Shown here piece after piece: positions 52,253-60,532 of a stretch of DNA of 64,000 nt. The stretch comes from Phaeobacter sp. B1627. Its GTDB lineage: Bacteria; Pseudomonadota; Alphaproteobacteria; Rhodobacterales; Rhodobacteraceae. The stretch covers positions 424,681-488,680 of the forward strand of contig NZ_VCNK01000004.1 in assembly GCF_006265095.1 (NCBI RefSeq). The letters run 5' to 3'. The position numbers were made by a program, and so were the translations under genes. The notes under the pieces are model-generated. The model saw nothing but the letters and a program-made list of their open reading frames with translations. It did not search any database and had not been told where the DNA came from. Within the stretch, counting starts at the first letter, position 1. Each line of letters begins with the position of its first letter.

Positions 52253-54596
52253 CCTGTATCCTTTCAGCCCGGCGCCAGATTTCCTCAGCCGTCGCAGGCG
52301 CGTTCAGATGGGGGTAGCCCGCACCAAAGGCCCCGACCGCATGGGACAAGGCCAGCCAGGCGGAAATCCCGAGCATGAAGGGCGGCTCGCCGACCGCCTT
52401 GGATCGATAGATGGTGTCCTCCCGGTTCTGCCCGTCGTAAAGCGCCACGTTGAACACATCCGGCCGATCAGAACAGGCAGGGATCTTGTAGGTGGAGGGC
52501 GCATGGGTCCGAAGCCGCCCGGACCCGTCCCATTTCAGCTCCTCCGTGGTCAGCCAGCCCGCCCCCTGCACATAGGCCCCTTCGACCTGGCCAATATCCA
52601 GCGCAGGGTTCAGCGAGGCGCCGGCATCATGCAAGATATCCGTCCGCAGAATCCGGTTCTCGCCGGTCAGCCGATCCACAATGACCTCGGTGACGGCCGC
52701 GCCATAGGCGAAATAGAAAAACGGTCGCCCCTTGCCCTTGATCCGGTCCCAGTCCAGGGCGGGGGTCTTGTAAAATCCGGTCGCCGACAGGCTGATGCGC
52801 CCGGTGTAGCACATCATGGCGGCGGTCTCGAAGGTGATCTCCGTCTCTGCGATCCGCACGCGGTCGCCCTGAAACACCACAGCAGAGGCAGGCTGCTGGT
52901 AGACCTCGCCAAGATGCGCCGCCATGCGGTCGCGGATGGTGTCACAGGCGGCCTTCACCGCCATACCATTCAGGTCGGACCCCGACGAAGCCGCCGTGGC
53001 CGAGGTATTGGGCACTTTCGCCGTATCGGTCGCGGTGATCTTCACTCGGTTCAGATCGACCCCAAAGCGAGAGGCCGCCACCTGCGCGACTTTCTGAAAC
53101 AACCCCTGTCCCATCTCGGTGCCGCCATGGTTCAGATGGATGGAGCCATCCTGATAGACATGAACCAGCGCCCCCGCCTGATTGAGATGCGTCAGCGTGA
53201 AGGAAATCCCGAATTTCACCGGGGAAAAGGCGATCCCCCGCTTCAAACGGTCATTGTCGGCGTTCCACTCCGAAATGTCGCGCCGGCGTCTGGCATAGTC
53301 GGAACTCTCCAAAAGCTGCGCGGTGATCTCATGCAGTTCGAAATCCGTCACCTCCATCCCGTAGGGAGTGGAATTGTCTTTCATCTTTTCCGAAATACCT
53401 CGGGGGACGGTCGCAGACCGGGGGGCAGCGCCCCCTTCCGCCGGTGCGTCACTCGGTGCGTCGTAATAATTCCGCAAGCGTAGCTCGACCGGATCGATCT
53501 GCAGCACATGCGCCGCGTGATCCATCACGCGTTCAATTCCGACCATGCCCTGAGGACCACCAAACCCACGATAGGCGGTGGCGCTTTGCAGGTTGGTCTT
53601 CAGCCGGTGGCTTTCGATGCGAATGGCCGGGATGGCATAGGCGTTGTCGGAATGCAGCATCGCCCGGTCGGCGACCGGCAGCGACAGATCCTGCGCCCAG
53701 CCACAATCCACGAGATGGGTGAAGGACACGCCGGTGATCCGGCCTCCGGCCTCAAATCCGGCGCGGTAGGAGATACGGAAGGCATGGCGCTTGCCGGTGA
53801 TGGTCATGTCATCGTCGCGATCATAGCGCATCTTGCAGCATTTGCCGGTCTGCCGGGCCGCGATGGCGCAGGCAACGGCCAGCGCATTGCCCTGGCTCTC
53901 CTTGCCGCCAAAACCGCCGCCCATGCGCCGGATTTCCACCCGCACGGCGTGCATCGGCAGACCAATGGCCTCGGCCACCTTGTGCTGGATCTCGGTGGGG
54001 TGCTGCGTGGAGGAATTGACCAGCATGCCGCCGTCTTCCTGCGGCATCGCCAGCGCCGCCTGTCCTTCGAGATAGAAATGTTCCTGGCCGCCGATCTCGA
54101 AGCTATCCTCGATCACATGGGCCGAACCGGCAATCGCAGCCTCTGCATCGCCCTTGTGATATATGCGGGGGCCATCCTCAAACCGGCTGTTCGCCGCGAG
54201 GGCGGCATCCACCGTCAGGAGAGCTTCTTCCTCGGCGTATCGGATCTCAGCCCTGCGGGCGGCAACCCGCGCCGCGCGATGCGAGCGGGCCACCACCAGG
54301 AAGACCGGTTGCCCGACGTAGAAGACCTCTCCTTTGGCGAGCAGGGGCTCATCATGAAGCGAGGGTGAGACATCGTTGTCGAAGGGCAAGTCATTCGCCG
54401 TCAGCACCGCAACGACGCCGGGGCTGCTCCGGACCTGCGCCAGATCCATTGCGGTGATCCGGCCCCGCGCAATCTGCGACAGACCAAAGGCCAGATGCAG
54501 GGTGCCTCGGGGCGTGGGAATGTCATCCACATAGCGCGCCTGACCGGTGACATGCAGGGCCGCCGCATCATGGGGGAGGGGTTTTGAGACGCTCAT
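52242..54596 (-). CDS. xdhB: xanthine dehydrogenase, molybdopterin-binding subunit XdhB (with in-frame palindromic element)
   Basis: A 784-residue molybdenum subunit oxidising hypoxanthine and xanthine. Moco-site motifs are MGGGFGGKESQGNALAVA, TAYRGFGGPQGM with the substrate Arg, and AVGEPPFMLG with the catalytic Glu near the C terminus. Residues 387-406 (PAEGGAAPRSATVPRGISEK region) are encoded by a 59-bp repeat copy lying between RLRNYYDAPS and STPYGMEVTD, where relatives I remember join RNxY almost directly to the T-x-YG segment. The frame is intact, so the enzyme may tolerate the insert as a loop. ATGA overlap with xdhA. Confidence 0.94.
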   Translation of the reverse strand: MSVSKPLPHDAAALHVTGQARYVDDIPTPRGTLHLAFGLSQIARGRITAMDLAQVRSSPGVVAVLTANDLPFDNDVSPSLHDEPLLAKGEVFYVGQPVFLVVARSHRAARVAARRAEIRYAEEEALLTVDAALAANSRFEDGPRIYHKGDAEAAIAGSAHVIEDSFEIGGQEHFYLEGQAALAMPQEDGGMLVNSSTQHPTEIQHKVAEAIGLPMHAVRVEIRRMGGGFGGKESQGNALAVACAIAARQTGKCCKMRYDRDDDMTITGKRHAFRISYRAGFEAGGRITGVSFTHLVDCGWAQDLSLPVADRAMLHSDNAYAIPAIRIESHRLKTNLQSATAYRGFGGPQGMVGIERVMDHAAHVLQIDPVELRLRNYYDAPSDAPAEGGAAPRSATVPRGISEKMKDNSTPYGMEVTDFELHEITAQLLESSDYARRRRDISEWNADNDRLKRGIAFSPVKFGISFTLTHLNQAGALVHVYQDGSIHLNHGGTEMGQGLFQKVAQVAASRFGVDLNRVKITATDTAKVPNTSATAASSGSDLNGMAVKAACDTIRDRMAAHLGEVYQQPASAVVFQGDRVRIAETEITFETAAMMCYTGRISLSATGFYKTPALDWDRIKGKGRPFFYFAYGAAVTEVIVDRLTGENRILRTDILHDAGASLNPALDIGQVEGAYVQGAGWLTTEELKWDGSGRLRTHAPSTYKIPACSDRPDVFNVALYDGQNREDTIYRSKAVGEPPFMLGISAWLALSHAVGAFGAGYPHLNAPATAEEIWRRAERIQDGV
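53380..53438 (-). repeat. palindromic interspersed element, copy B (in frame in xdhB, sense)
   Basis: 59 bp, read leftward with the gene: GAAGGGGGCGCTGCCCCCC, GGTCTGCGACC, then CGAGGTATTTCGGAAAAGATGAA. Three small stems follow each other (GGGGGC/GCCCCC, CGGTC/GACCG, CCGA/TCGG). It differs from copy C at 3 of 59 positions. It encodes residues 387-406 of XdhB. Confidence 0.93.
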
Positions 54597-56062
54597 TGGC
54601 TGATCTCCAGCACATGCTGAGGTGCGCCGTTCAGATCCGTGAAATAGCGTCCAAGCAGATTTTTCGCCGTTGCCAGCCGGTATTCGGCTGAGGCCCGCAT
54701 ATCGCTCATCGGGCTGAAGTCCTTGTGAAATTCTGCCTGCGCTGCGGCCACTGTGGCCTCTGACCAGCGCTGGCCGACCAGAGCAGTCTCCACATGGGCG
54801 GCCCGTTTCGGAATGCCCGCCATGCCGCCAAACGCGATCCGGGCGGCGGTCACTGACCCCTCTGTCACGGTGACGTTGAAGGCACCCAGAACCGCCGAGA
54901 TATCCTGATCAAAGCGTTTCGACAGTTTATAGACCCGCAGGCTGTCGGGCTGACGGGGAAAGCTCACCGCCTCGACGAATTCGCCGGCCCCGCGATCCTG
55001 TTTCCCGTAGTCGAGGAAAAACGCTTCCAGCGGCAGGCTGCGGCGGCTGTCGCCGCGACGCAGATGCAGCTGCGCGCCCAGTGCGATCAGGGCGGGCGGG
55101 GTGTCGCCGATCGGCGATCCATTGGCGATATTGCCTCCGATGGTGGCCGCCGCGCGCACCTGTTGCGAGGCAAAGCGGCGGATCATTTCGGCGAAAGATG
55201 CATGCAGCGGCGCCAATGCCTGCCGCACCCGGTTCATGTCGGCCATGGCGCCCAGACGGACCTCTGTGTCGGTGACGGTGATCTCTTTCAGGTCCGTGCA
55301 GCCGTCGAGAAAGATCACGTCTTCAAGGTTGCGCAGCGTCTTGGTCACCCAGAGGCCAACGTCGGTGGCACCGGCAATCAGCGTGGCCTCGGGGCGCGCC
55401 ACGAAGGCGGTTGCGAGATCATCGCCGGAGCGCGGGCGCAGGGCCAGCGAGGGATGCGTGGCCTTGTCTGTATCTGTGGTTGTTTGCGTGTCGGTTTGCG
55501 TATCTGGGGCAGAAGGGGGCGCTGCCCCCCGGTCTGCGACCTCCCCCCGAGGTATTTCGGAAAAGGTGAACTTTCTGTCGGCGGTGATCCATTGCGGCGC
55601 GGGCGTGGCCTCGGCGGCCTCGGCTGCGCGGATGATCGGGGCATAGCCGGTGCAGCGGCAGAGATTGCCGGCCAGCTGGGTGTCGTGATCGGTGGCGCCG
55701 TTGGTATGGGCCGTGACCATCGACATCACGAAGCCCGGCGTGCAAAAGCCGCATTGGCTGCCGTGATGGTCGATCAGCGCCTGCTGCACGGGATGCAGCG
55801 TGCCATCGGGACCTGCGGCGCCTTCGACCGTGCGCACGGATTTGCCCTGCAGCTGCGGCAGGAACAGAATGCAGGCGTTCAGGGCGCGGGCGCCATCCGG
55901 ATCGGTGACCATGACCGTGCAGGCGCCGCAATCGCCTTCGTTGCAGCCTTCCTTGGTGCCGGTGAGGCCCCGGTCTTCACGAAGCCAATCCAGCAATGTT
56001 GTGGTCGGTTCTGTGTCTGGAAGCGAGACCTCTTCACCGTTGAGATGAAAGGTAATCGTCAT
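54593..56062 (-). CDS. xdhA: xanthine dehydrogenase, FAD and iron-sulfur subunit XdhA (with in-frame palindromic element)
   Basis: A 489-residue subunit carrying two [2Fe-2S] clusters and FAD. First cluster Cys40, Cys45, Cys48 and Cys64; second Cys104, Cys107, Cys135 and Cys137 (GSQCGFCTPG, NLCRCTGY). The FAD domain starts around ATLIAGATDVGLWVTK (~220) and has GGNIANGSPIGDTPPALIALG. The linker between them holds residues 165-184 (FTFSEIPRGEVADRGAAPPS) encoded by a 59-bp repeat copy read antisense, followed by a Thr/Asp/Gln-rich stretch (185-200). First gene of the purine cluster; ATG 56062. Confidence 0.94.
   Translation of the reverse strand: MTITFHLNGEEVSLPDTEPTTTLLDWLREDRGLTGTKEGCNEGDCGACTVMVTDPDGARALNACILFLPQLQGKSVRTVEGAAGPDGTLHPVQQALIDHHGSQCGFCTPGFVMSMVTAHTNGATDHDTQLAGNLCRCTGYAPIIRAAEAAEATPAPQWITADRKFTFSEIPRGEVADRGAAPPSAPDTQTDTQTTTDTDKATHPSLALRPRSGDDLATAFVARPEATLIAGATDVGLWVTKTLRNLEDVIFLDGCTDLKEITVTDTEVRLGAMADMNRVRQALAPLHASFAEMIRRFASQQVRAAATIGGNIANGSPIGDTPPALIALGAQLHLRRGDSRRSLPLEAFFLDYGKQDRGAGEFVEAVSFPRQPDSLRVYKLSKRFDQDISAVLGAFNVTVTEGSVTAARIAFGGMAGIPKRAAHVETALVGQRWSEATVAAAQAEFHKDFSPMSDMRASAEYRLATAKNLLGRYFTDLNGAPQHVLEISQ
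55512..55570 (+). repeat. palindromic interspersed element, copy C (in frame in xdhA, antisense)
   Basis: 59 bp read rightward, opposite to the gene: GAAGGGGGCGCTGCCCCCC, GGTCTGCGACC, then CGAGGTATTTCGGAAAAGGTGAA. 56 of 59 positions equal copy B. The antisense reading has no stop and supplies residues 165-184 of XdhA, in the linker between the iron-sulfur and FAD domains. Confidence 0.93.
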
Positions 56063-56483
56063 CTTGAAAAACCCGTCGCCTTACTTGGGTTACCCCCGTG
56101 GTGCGGCTCTTCGATGCGACGTAGAAGGGGCGCGGGGTTTTCGTGGACTTCAGGCGCTCAGCTTGTGGGGGGGCGGGCCGCAAAGCAAGTGCAAAGACGG
56201 TCCTGTGCAATGCGCCTCCAATCAGGGCCAGACTGTGGGGCGCGTGATGCCCGCCGAACTTAGGTGTTGAACTATAACAGTTTTATCCTGATCCGGTCGA
56301 GAGGTTTCGGGCTTTGCCGGAAAGGAGTTTCAAAAAAAACCATAAAGGAGATGGGAATCTTTTAGGCAAAGATGCGTAAAGGAGGGGTGACGGCACGATC
56401 CAGACGGGCCCAATGCAGGGGCGTCTTGCGGATTGGGGTTTTCCGCTCTTTTACGTGGGTCTGTGCCGCAGTAGGGTCCGGTC
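56063..56483. promoter_or_regulatory. divergent control region xdhA / dnaE
   Basis: A 421-bp spacer. On the minus strand TCGACC (56295-56300) and TATAGT (56271-56276), 18 bp apart, form a fair sigma-70-like promoter for xdhA with a ~200-nt leader. The zone 56263-56370 is AT-rich, with several AAAGGAG strings (56320-56350) upstream of dnaE. A small frame at 56372-56590 overlaps dnaE and is not believed. No riboswitch or operator could be recognised by eye. Confidence 0.4.
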
Positions 56484-59400
56484 ATGACAGATGCTCCCCG
56501 ATTCATTCACCTGCGCACCCATACGGAATATTCGCTTCTGGAGGGGGCCATTCGCCTGAAAAAGCTGCCGGATCTGTGCAAGGCGCATAAGATGCCTGCG
56601 ATTGCGGTGACGGATACGAATTCCATGTTCGCGGCGCTGGAATTCTCGGTCACCCTTTCCGGCGCAGGCGTGCAGCCCATTCTGGGCTGTCAGGTCGACC
56701 TGACCTTTGAGAAGAGTGATCCCGGTGAAAAACCGAAGTTTCCCGCGCCTCTGGTCCTGTTGGCGCAGGATGAGGCCGGGTATGAGCACCTGATGAAGCT
56801 CTCCTCCTGTCTCTATGTGGACAATACCGGGCAGCTGCCGCAAGTGTCGCTGGAGCAATTGGAAACCAACAGTGGCGGGCTGATCTGTCTGACGGGCGGG
56901 CCGGACGGGCCGGTGGGGCGCTTGTTGCGGCAGGGGCAGCGCCCGGCGGCAGAGGCGCTGATGCGACGGTTGCAGGGGATCTTCCCCGACCGGCTCTATG
57001 TGGAGCTGCAGCGCCATCCCGGCGAGGACGGACAGCCCGAGGCGGAGACGCTGACCGAGCGGGGCCATATCGAGATGGCCTATGCGATGGGGCTGCCCTT
57101 GGTGGCCACCAATGATGTCTATTTTCCCAAGACCGAAATGTACGAGGCTCATGACGCGCTGATCTGCATCGCCGAGGGCGCCTATGTGGATCAGTCGGAA
57201 CCGCGTCGCAGGCTGACCGCGCAGCATTATTTCAAAAGCCAGGAAGAAATGATCGCGCTCTTTGCGGATTTGCCGGAGGCGATCGAGAATACCGTCGAAA
57301 TCGCGCAGCGTTGTGCCTTCATGGCCTATCGCCGGGATCCGATCCTGCCGAAATTTGCCGATGACGAGGTGGTGGAGCTGCGGCGTCAGGCCAATGCGGG
57401 GCTGCAGAACCGGTTGGCGGTGATCCCTCATGCGGTGCCTGCGGAAAAATATCAGGAGCGGCTGGATTTCGAGCTGAACATCATCGAGGGCATGGGCTTT
57501 CCCGGTTATTTCCTGATCGTTGCCGACTTTATCAAATGGGGCAAGGATCACGGTATCCCGGTGGGGCCGGGGCGGGGATCGGGGGCCGGGTCGCTGGTGG
57601 CCTATGCGCTGACCATCACCGACCTTGATCCGCTGCGCTACTCGCTGCTGTTCGAGCGCTTCCTGAACCCGGAGCGGGTTTCGATGCCTGACTTCGATAT
57701 CGACTTCTGCATGGATCGCCGCGAGGAGGTGATCCGCTACGTGCAGCAGAAGTATGGCCGCGACAAGGTGGGGCAGATCATCACCTTCGGCGCCTTGTTG
57801 TCCAAGGCGGCGGTGCGCGATATCGGCCGGGTGCTGCAGATGCCCTTTGGGCAGGTGGACCGGCTGTCGAAGATGATCCCGGTCGAGGGCGTCAAGCCGG
57901 TGTCGATCGAGCAGGCCCTGCGGGACGAGCCGCGGCTGGCCGATGAGGCGCGCAATGAACCGGTTGTGGATCGGCTGCTGACCTATGGGCAGCAGGTCGA
58001 GGGCCTGTTGCGCAACGCCTCGACCCACGCGGCCGGCGTGGTGATCGGGGACCGGCCGCTGGATGAGCTGGTGCCGCTCTATCAGGATCCGAGATCGGAC
58101 ATGCCGGCCACTCAGTTCAATATGAAATGGGTGGAGCAGGCCGGTCTGGTCAAATTCGATTTCCTCGGTCTGAAAACCCTGACCGTCATCCAGAATGCGA
58201 TGGAGCTGATCTTCAAGTCGGGGCGGGATCTGCATGTGTCGGCCGATGGTCGCCAGCTTTATGAACCGGCGGAGGGGGCCAAGAACCAGATCAACGCGAT
58301 CCCGCTGGAGGACAAGCCGACCTACGATCTCTATTCGCGGGCCAAGACGGTGGCGGTGTTCCAGGTGGAATCCACCGGCATGATGGACGCGCTGAAGCGG
58401 ATGAAGCCGACCTGCATCGAGGACATCGTGGCGCTGGTGGCGCTCTATCGTCCGGGTCCGATGGAGAACATCCCGGTCTATTGCGAGGTCAAGAACGGGT
58501 TGCGCAAGATCGAATCCGTGCATCCGCTGATTGATCACATCCTTGAGGAAACCCAAGGGATCATCGTCTATCAGGAACAGGTGATGCAGATTGCCCAGGT
58601 GATGGCGGGTTATTCGCTTGGCGGCGCCGACCTGTTGCGCCGTGCGATGGGCAAAAAGATCAAGGAGGCGATGGACGCCGAGCGGCCCAAGTTCGAAAAA
58701 GGCGCGGCGGAAAACGGCGTGCCGGCGAAAAAGGCCTCCGAGGTGTTCGACCTGCTGGAGAAATTCGCCAACTACGGTTTCAACAAATCCCACGCGGCGG
58801 CCTATGCGGTGGTGTCCTACCAAACGGCGTGGCTGAAGGCGAACCATCCGGTGGAGTTCATGGCAGGGGTCATGAACTGCGATATCCACCTGACCGACAA
58901 GCTGTCGGTTTACTTTGAGGAAGTGAAAAAGGGCCTCGGGCTGCCCTATGCGGCGCCGGACATCAATCGGTCGCTGGCGACATTCGATGTGGTCAAGGGT
59001 GAGTTGCTCTATGCGCTGGGCGCGCTGAAAAACGTCGGTGTCGACGCGATGAACCTGATCGTCGAGGCTCGTGGGGACCAACCCTTTGTGACGCTTTTCG
59101 ACTTTGCCCGTCGGGTGGATCTGAAAAAAGTGGGCAAGCGACCGCTGGAGATGCTGGCGCGGGCGGGGGCCTTTGACGTGCTGGACAAGAACCGCCGCCG
59201 GGTGTTTGAGAGCCTCGAGGGGCTGGTCAACTATTCCGCAGCGATCCAGGAGCAGAAAAACTCCAATCAGGTGTCCCTGTTCGGAGAGGCCGGTGACGAT
59301 CTGCCGGAACCTCGGCTGGCGGGCGTGCCGGATTGGTTGCCTGCGGAACGGCTGAACGAGGAATTCAGGGCGGTTGGTTTCTATCTGACCGGGCACCCGC

Positions 59401-59984
59401 TGGACGACTATATGCCCGCGTTGAAGCGCAAGGACGTGATGACGCTGGATGAGGTCATGGCAAAAGCGGAGCGCGGCCCTTTCATGGCCAAGATGGCTGG
59501 CGTCGTGGCGGGTCGGCAAGAGCGAAAATCCGCACGTGGCAACCGGTTTGCCTTTGCACAGTTGTCAGACACCACCGGAGCATATGAGGTCACTATCTTC
59601 TCTGATGTGCTGGAAAAGAGCCGCGAGTATCTTGAAACCGGATCCAAGGTCGTGATCACTGCCGAAGCGACGATGGAGAGCGATCAGCTCAAGCTGCTGA
59701 TGCGCTCTGCCGGGCCCGTGGACAGTGCCATTGCCGATGCTGGCCGTTCCTCGCTGCGGGTGTACCTTGACAGCGCCTCGGCGGTGGCGACGGTGGCGAC
59801 GGTTCTGGAAGAAGCCAAAACCGCTGCCCGCAATGCCAATCCCGGCGAGATTTACCTCTATTTGCAGGATCCGGCCCTGCCGGGGGACGTCGAGATGGAT
59901 CTGGGCCAGATGTTTCCTGTCAACCCGCAGATAAAGGGGGCTTTGAAAAGCCTCGACGGGGTGAGGGAGGTGGAAGAAATCTGA
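56484..59984 (+). CDS. dnaE: DNA polymerase III alpha subunit
   Basis: A 1166-residue replicative polymerase of the DnaE1 class. The PHP domain starts FIHLRTHTEYSLLEGAIRLKKL and has IAVTDTNSMFAALEF. The catalytic Asp triad region includes PGRGSGAGSLVAYALTITDLDP (~360-380) and MPDFDIDFCMDRREEVIRYV (~400); KSHAAAYAVVSYQTAWLKANHP (~765) and a C-terminal OB fold (RGNRFAFAQLSDTTGAYEVTIF, ~1015-1040) follow. ATG 56484 matches the family start. It is followed by a composite palindromic element, then the convergent slyX gene. Confidence 0.97.
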   Translation: MTDAPRFIHLRTHTEYSLLEGAIRLKKLPDLCKAHKMPAIAVTDTNSMFAALEFSVTLSGAGVQPILGCQVDLTFEKSDPGEKPKFPAPLVLLAQDEAGYEHLMKLSSCLYVDNTGQLPQVSLEQLETNSGGLICLTGGPDGPVGRLLRQGQRPAAEALMRRLQGIFPDRLYVELQRHPGEDGQPEAETLTERGHIEMAYAMGLPLVATNDVYFPKTEMYEAHDALICIAEGAYVDQSEPRRRLTAQHYFKSQEEMIALFADLPEAIENTVEIAQRCAFMAYRRDPILPKFADDEVVELRRQANAGLQNRLAVIPHAVPAEKYQERLDFELNIIEGMGFPGYFLIVADFIKWGKDHGIPVGPGRGSGAGSLVAYALTITDLDPLRYSLLFERFLNPERVSMPDFDIDFCMDRREEVIRYVQQKYGRDKVGQIITFGALLSKAAVRDIGRVLQMPFGQVDRLSKMIPVEGVKPVSIEQALRDEPRLADEARNEPVVDRLLTYGQQVEGLLRNASTHAAGVVIGDRPLDELVPLYQDPRSDMPATQFNMKWVEQAGLVKFDFLGLKTLTVIQNAMELIFKSGRDLHVSADGRQLYEPAEGAKNQINAIPLEDKPTYDLYSRAKTVAVFQVESTGMMDALKRMKPTCIEDIVALVALYRPGPMENIPVYCEVKNGLRKIESVHPLIDHILEETQGIIVYQEQVMQIAQVMAGYSLGGADLLRRAMGKKIKEAMDAERPKFEKGAAENGVPAKKASEVFDLLEKFANYGFNKSHAAAYAVVSYQTAWLKANHPVEFMAGVMNCDIHLTDKLSVYFEEVKKGLGLPYAAPDINRSLATFDVVKGELLYALGALKNVGVDAMNLIVEARGDQPFVTLFDFARRVDLKKVGKRPLEMLARAGAFDVLDKNRRRVFESLEGLVNYSAAIQEQKNSNQVSLFGEAGDDLPEPRLAGVPDWLPAERLNEEFRAVGFYLTGHPLDDYMPALKRKDVMTLDEVMAKAERGPFMAKMAGVVAGRQERKSARGNRFAFAQLSDTTGAYEVTIFSDVLEKSREYLETGSKVVITAEATMESDQLKLLMRSAGPVDSAIADAGRSSLRVYLDSASAVATVATVLEEAKTAARNANPGEIYLYLQDPALPGDVEMDLGQMFPVNPQIKGALKSLDGVREVEEI

Positions 59985-60032
59985 TAGTCTGGCCTGGGTT
60001 TCTGGCCTAGGTTTCTGGCATGACATTCTGGC

Positions 60033-60163
60033 AGGGGCTTTGCCCCTCTTGGCCTGAAGGCCAATTCACCCCAAGGTATTTGGGAAAACGTGAATTGTGG
60101 GCGCCTAATTCCCAGCCCTTTCATCTTTTTTTAAATACCTTGGAGCGCGAGGCGAAGCCTCGC
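60033..60163. repeat. composite palindromic element D behind dnaE
   Basis: Two cores tail to tail. Left half 60033-60094: AGGGGC-TTT-GCCCCT stem, TTGGCC/GGCCAA stem, then AAGGTATTTGGGAAAACGTGAA. A 24-nt spacer (60095-60118). Right half 60119-60163, inverted: TTTCATCTTTTTTTAAATACC, then GCGAGGC-GAA-GCCTCGC. It separates the convergent genes dnaE and slyX, and the U-rich right arm could end dnaE transcription. Confidence 0.9.
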
Positions 60164-60182
60164 ATGAAAACAATTTTTAGCT

Positions 60183-60377
60183 TCAGTAGTGCGGCGGGCG
60201 CTCATCGCCAAAGACTGCTGCGCCGGTGCTTTCGGCCTCCCGGTTGGCCTCTCGTTCCATCAGCATTCCCACCCGGCGTTTCAGCTGTTCGATATCTGTC
60301 TGTTGCCGGGCGACGATGTCGTTCAGCTCGTCGACGGTGCGGTTCAGATAGGCGATCTGTTCTTCTAGGTGTTGCAT
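60183..60377 (-). CDS. slyX: SlyX family protein
   Basis: A 64-residue protein, almost entirely coiled coil (MQHLEEQIAYLNRTVDELND, then IVARQQTDIEQLKRRVGML) and ending in the family tail ERPPHY. GGAG lies nine bases before ATG 60377. Function of SlyX is unknown. It is divergent from hisS, an arrangement common in Rhodobacteraceae as far as I recall. Confidence 0.9.
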   Translation of the reverse strand: MQHLEEQIAYLNRTVDELNDIVARQQTDIEQLKRRVGMLMEREANREAESTGAAVFGDERPPHY

Positions 60378-60532
60378 GGGGAGGGACTCCTGCAGAGAAA
60401 CGGCATGATTGCCACTCATGTAGCGGTCCAGATGCGGGACGTCCATCGGTGCGAACATAGCCTCGTGGCTTGCCGTGGCAGGCCCCTTGGGCTAGACGCT
60501 GAGCCGACACAACCACCCGCGAGGAGGCCAGC

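Noticed and set aside
56372..56590. 72-codon frame before and into dnaE
   Set aside because: It overlaps the dnaE coding start in another frame, its composition is atypical and no family is recognisable.
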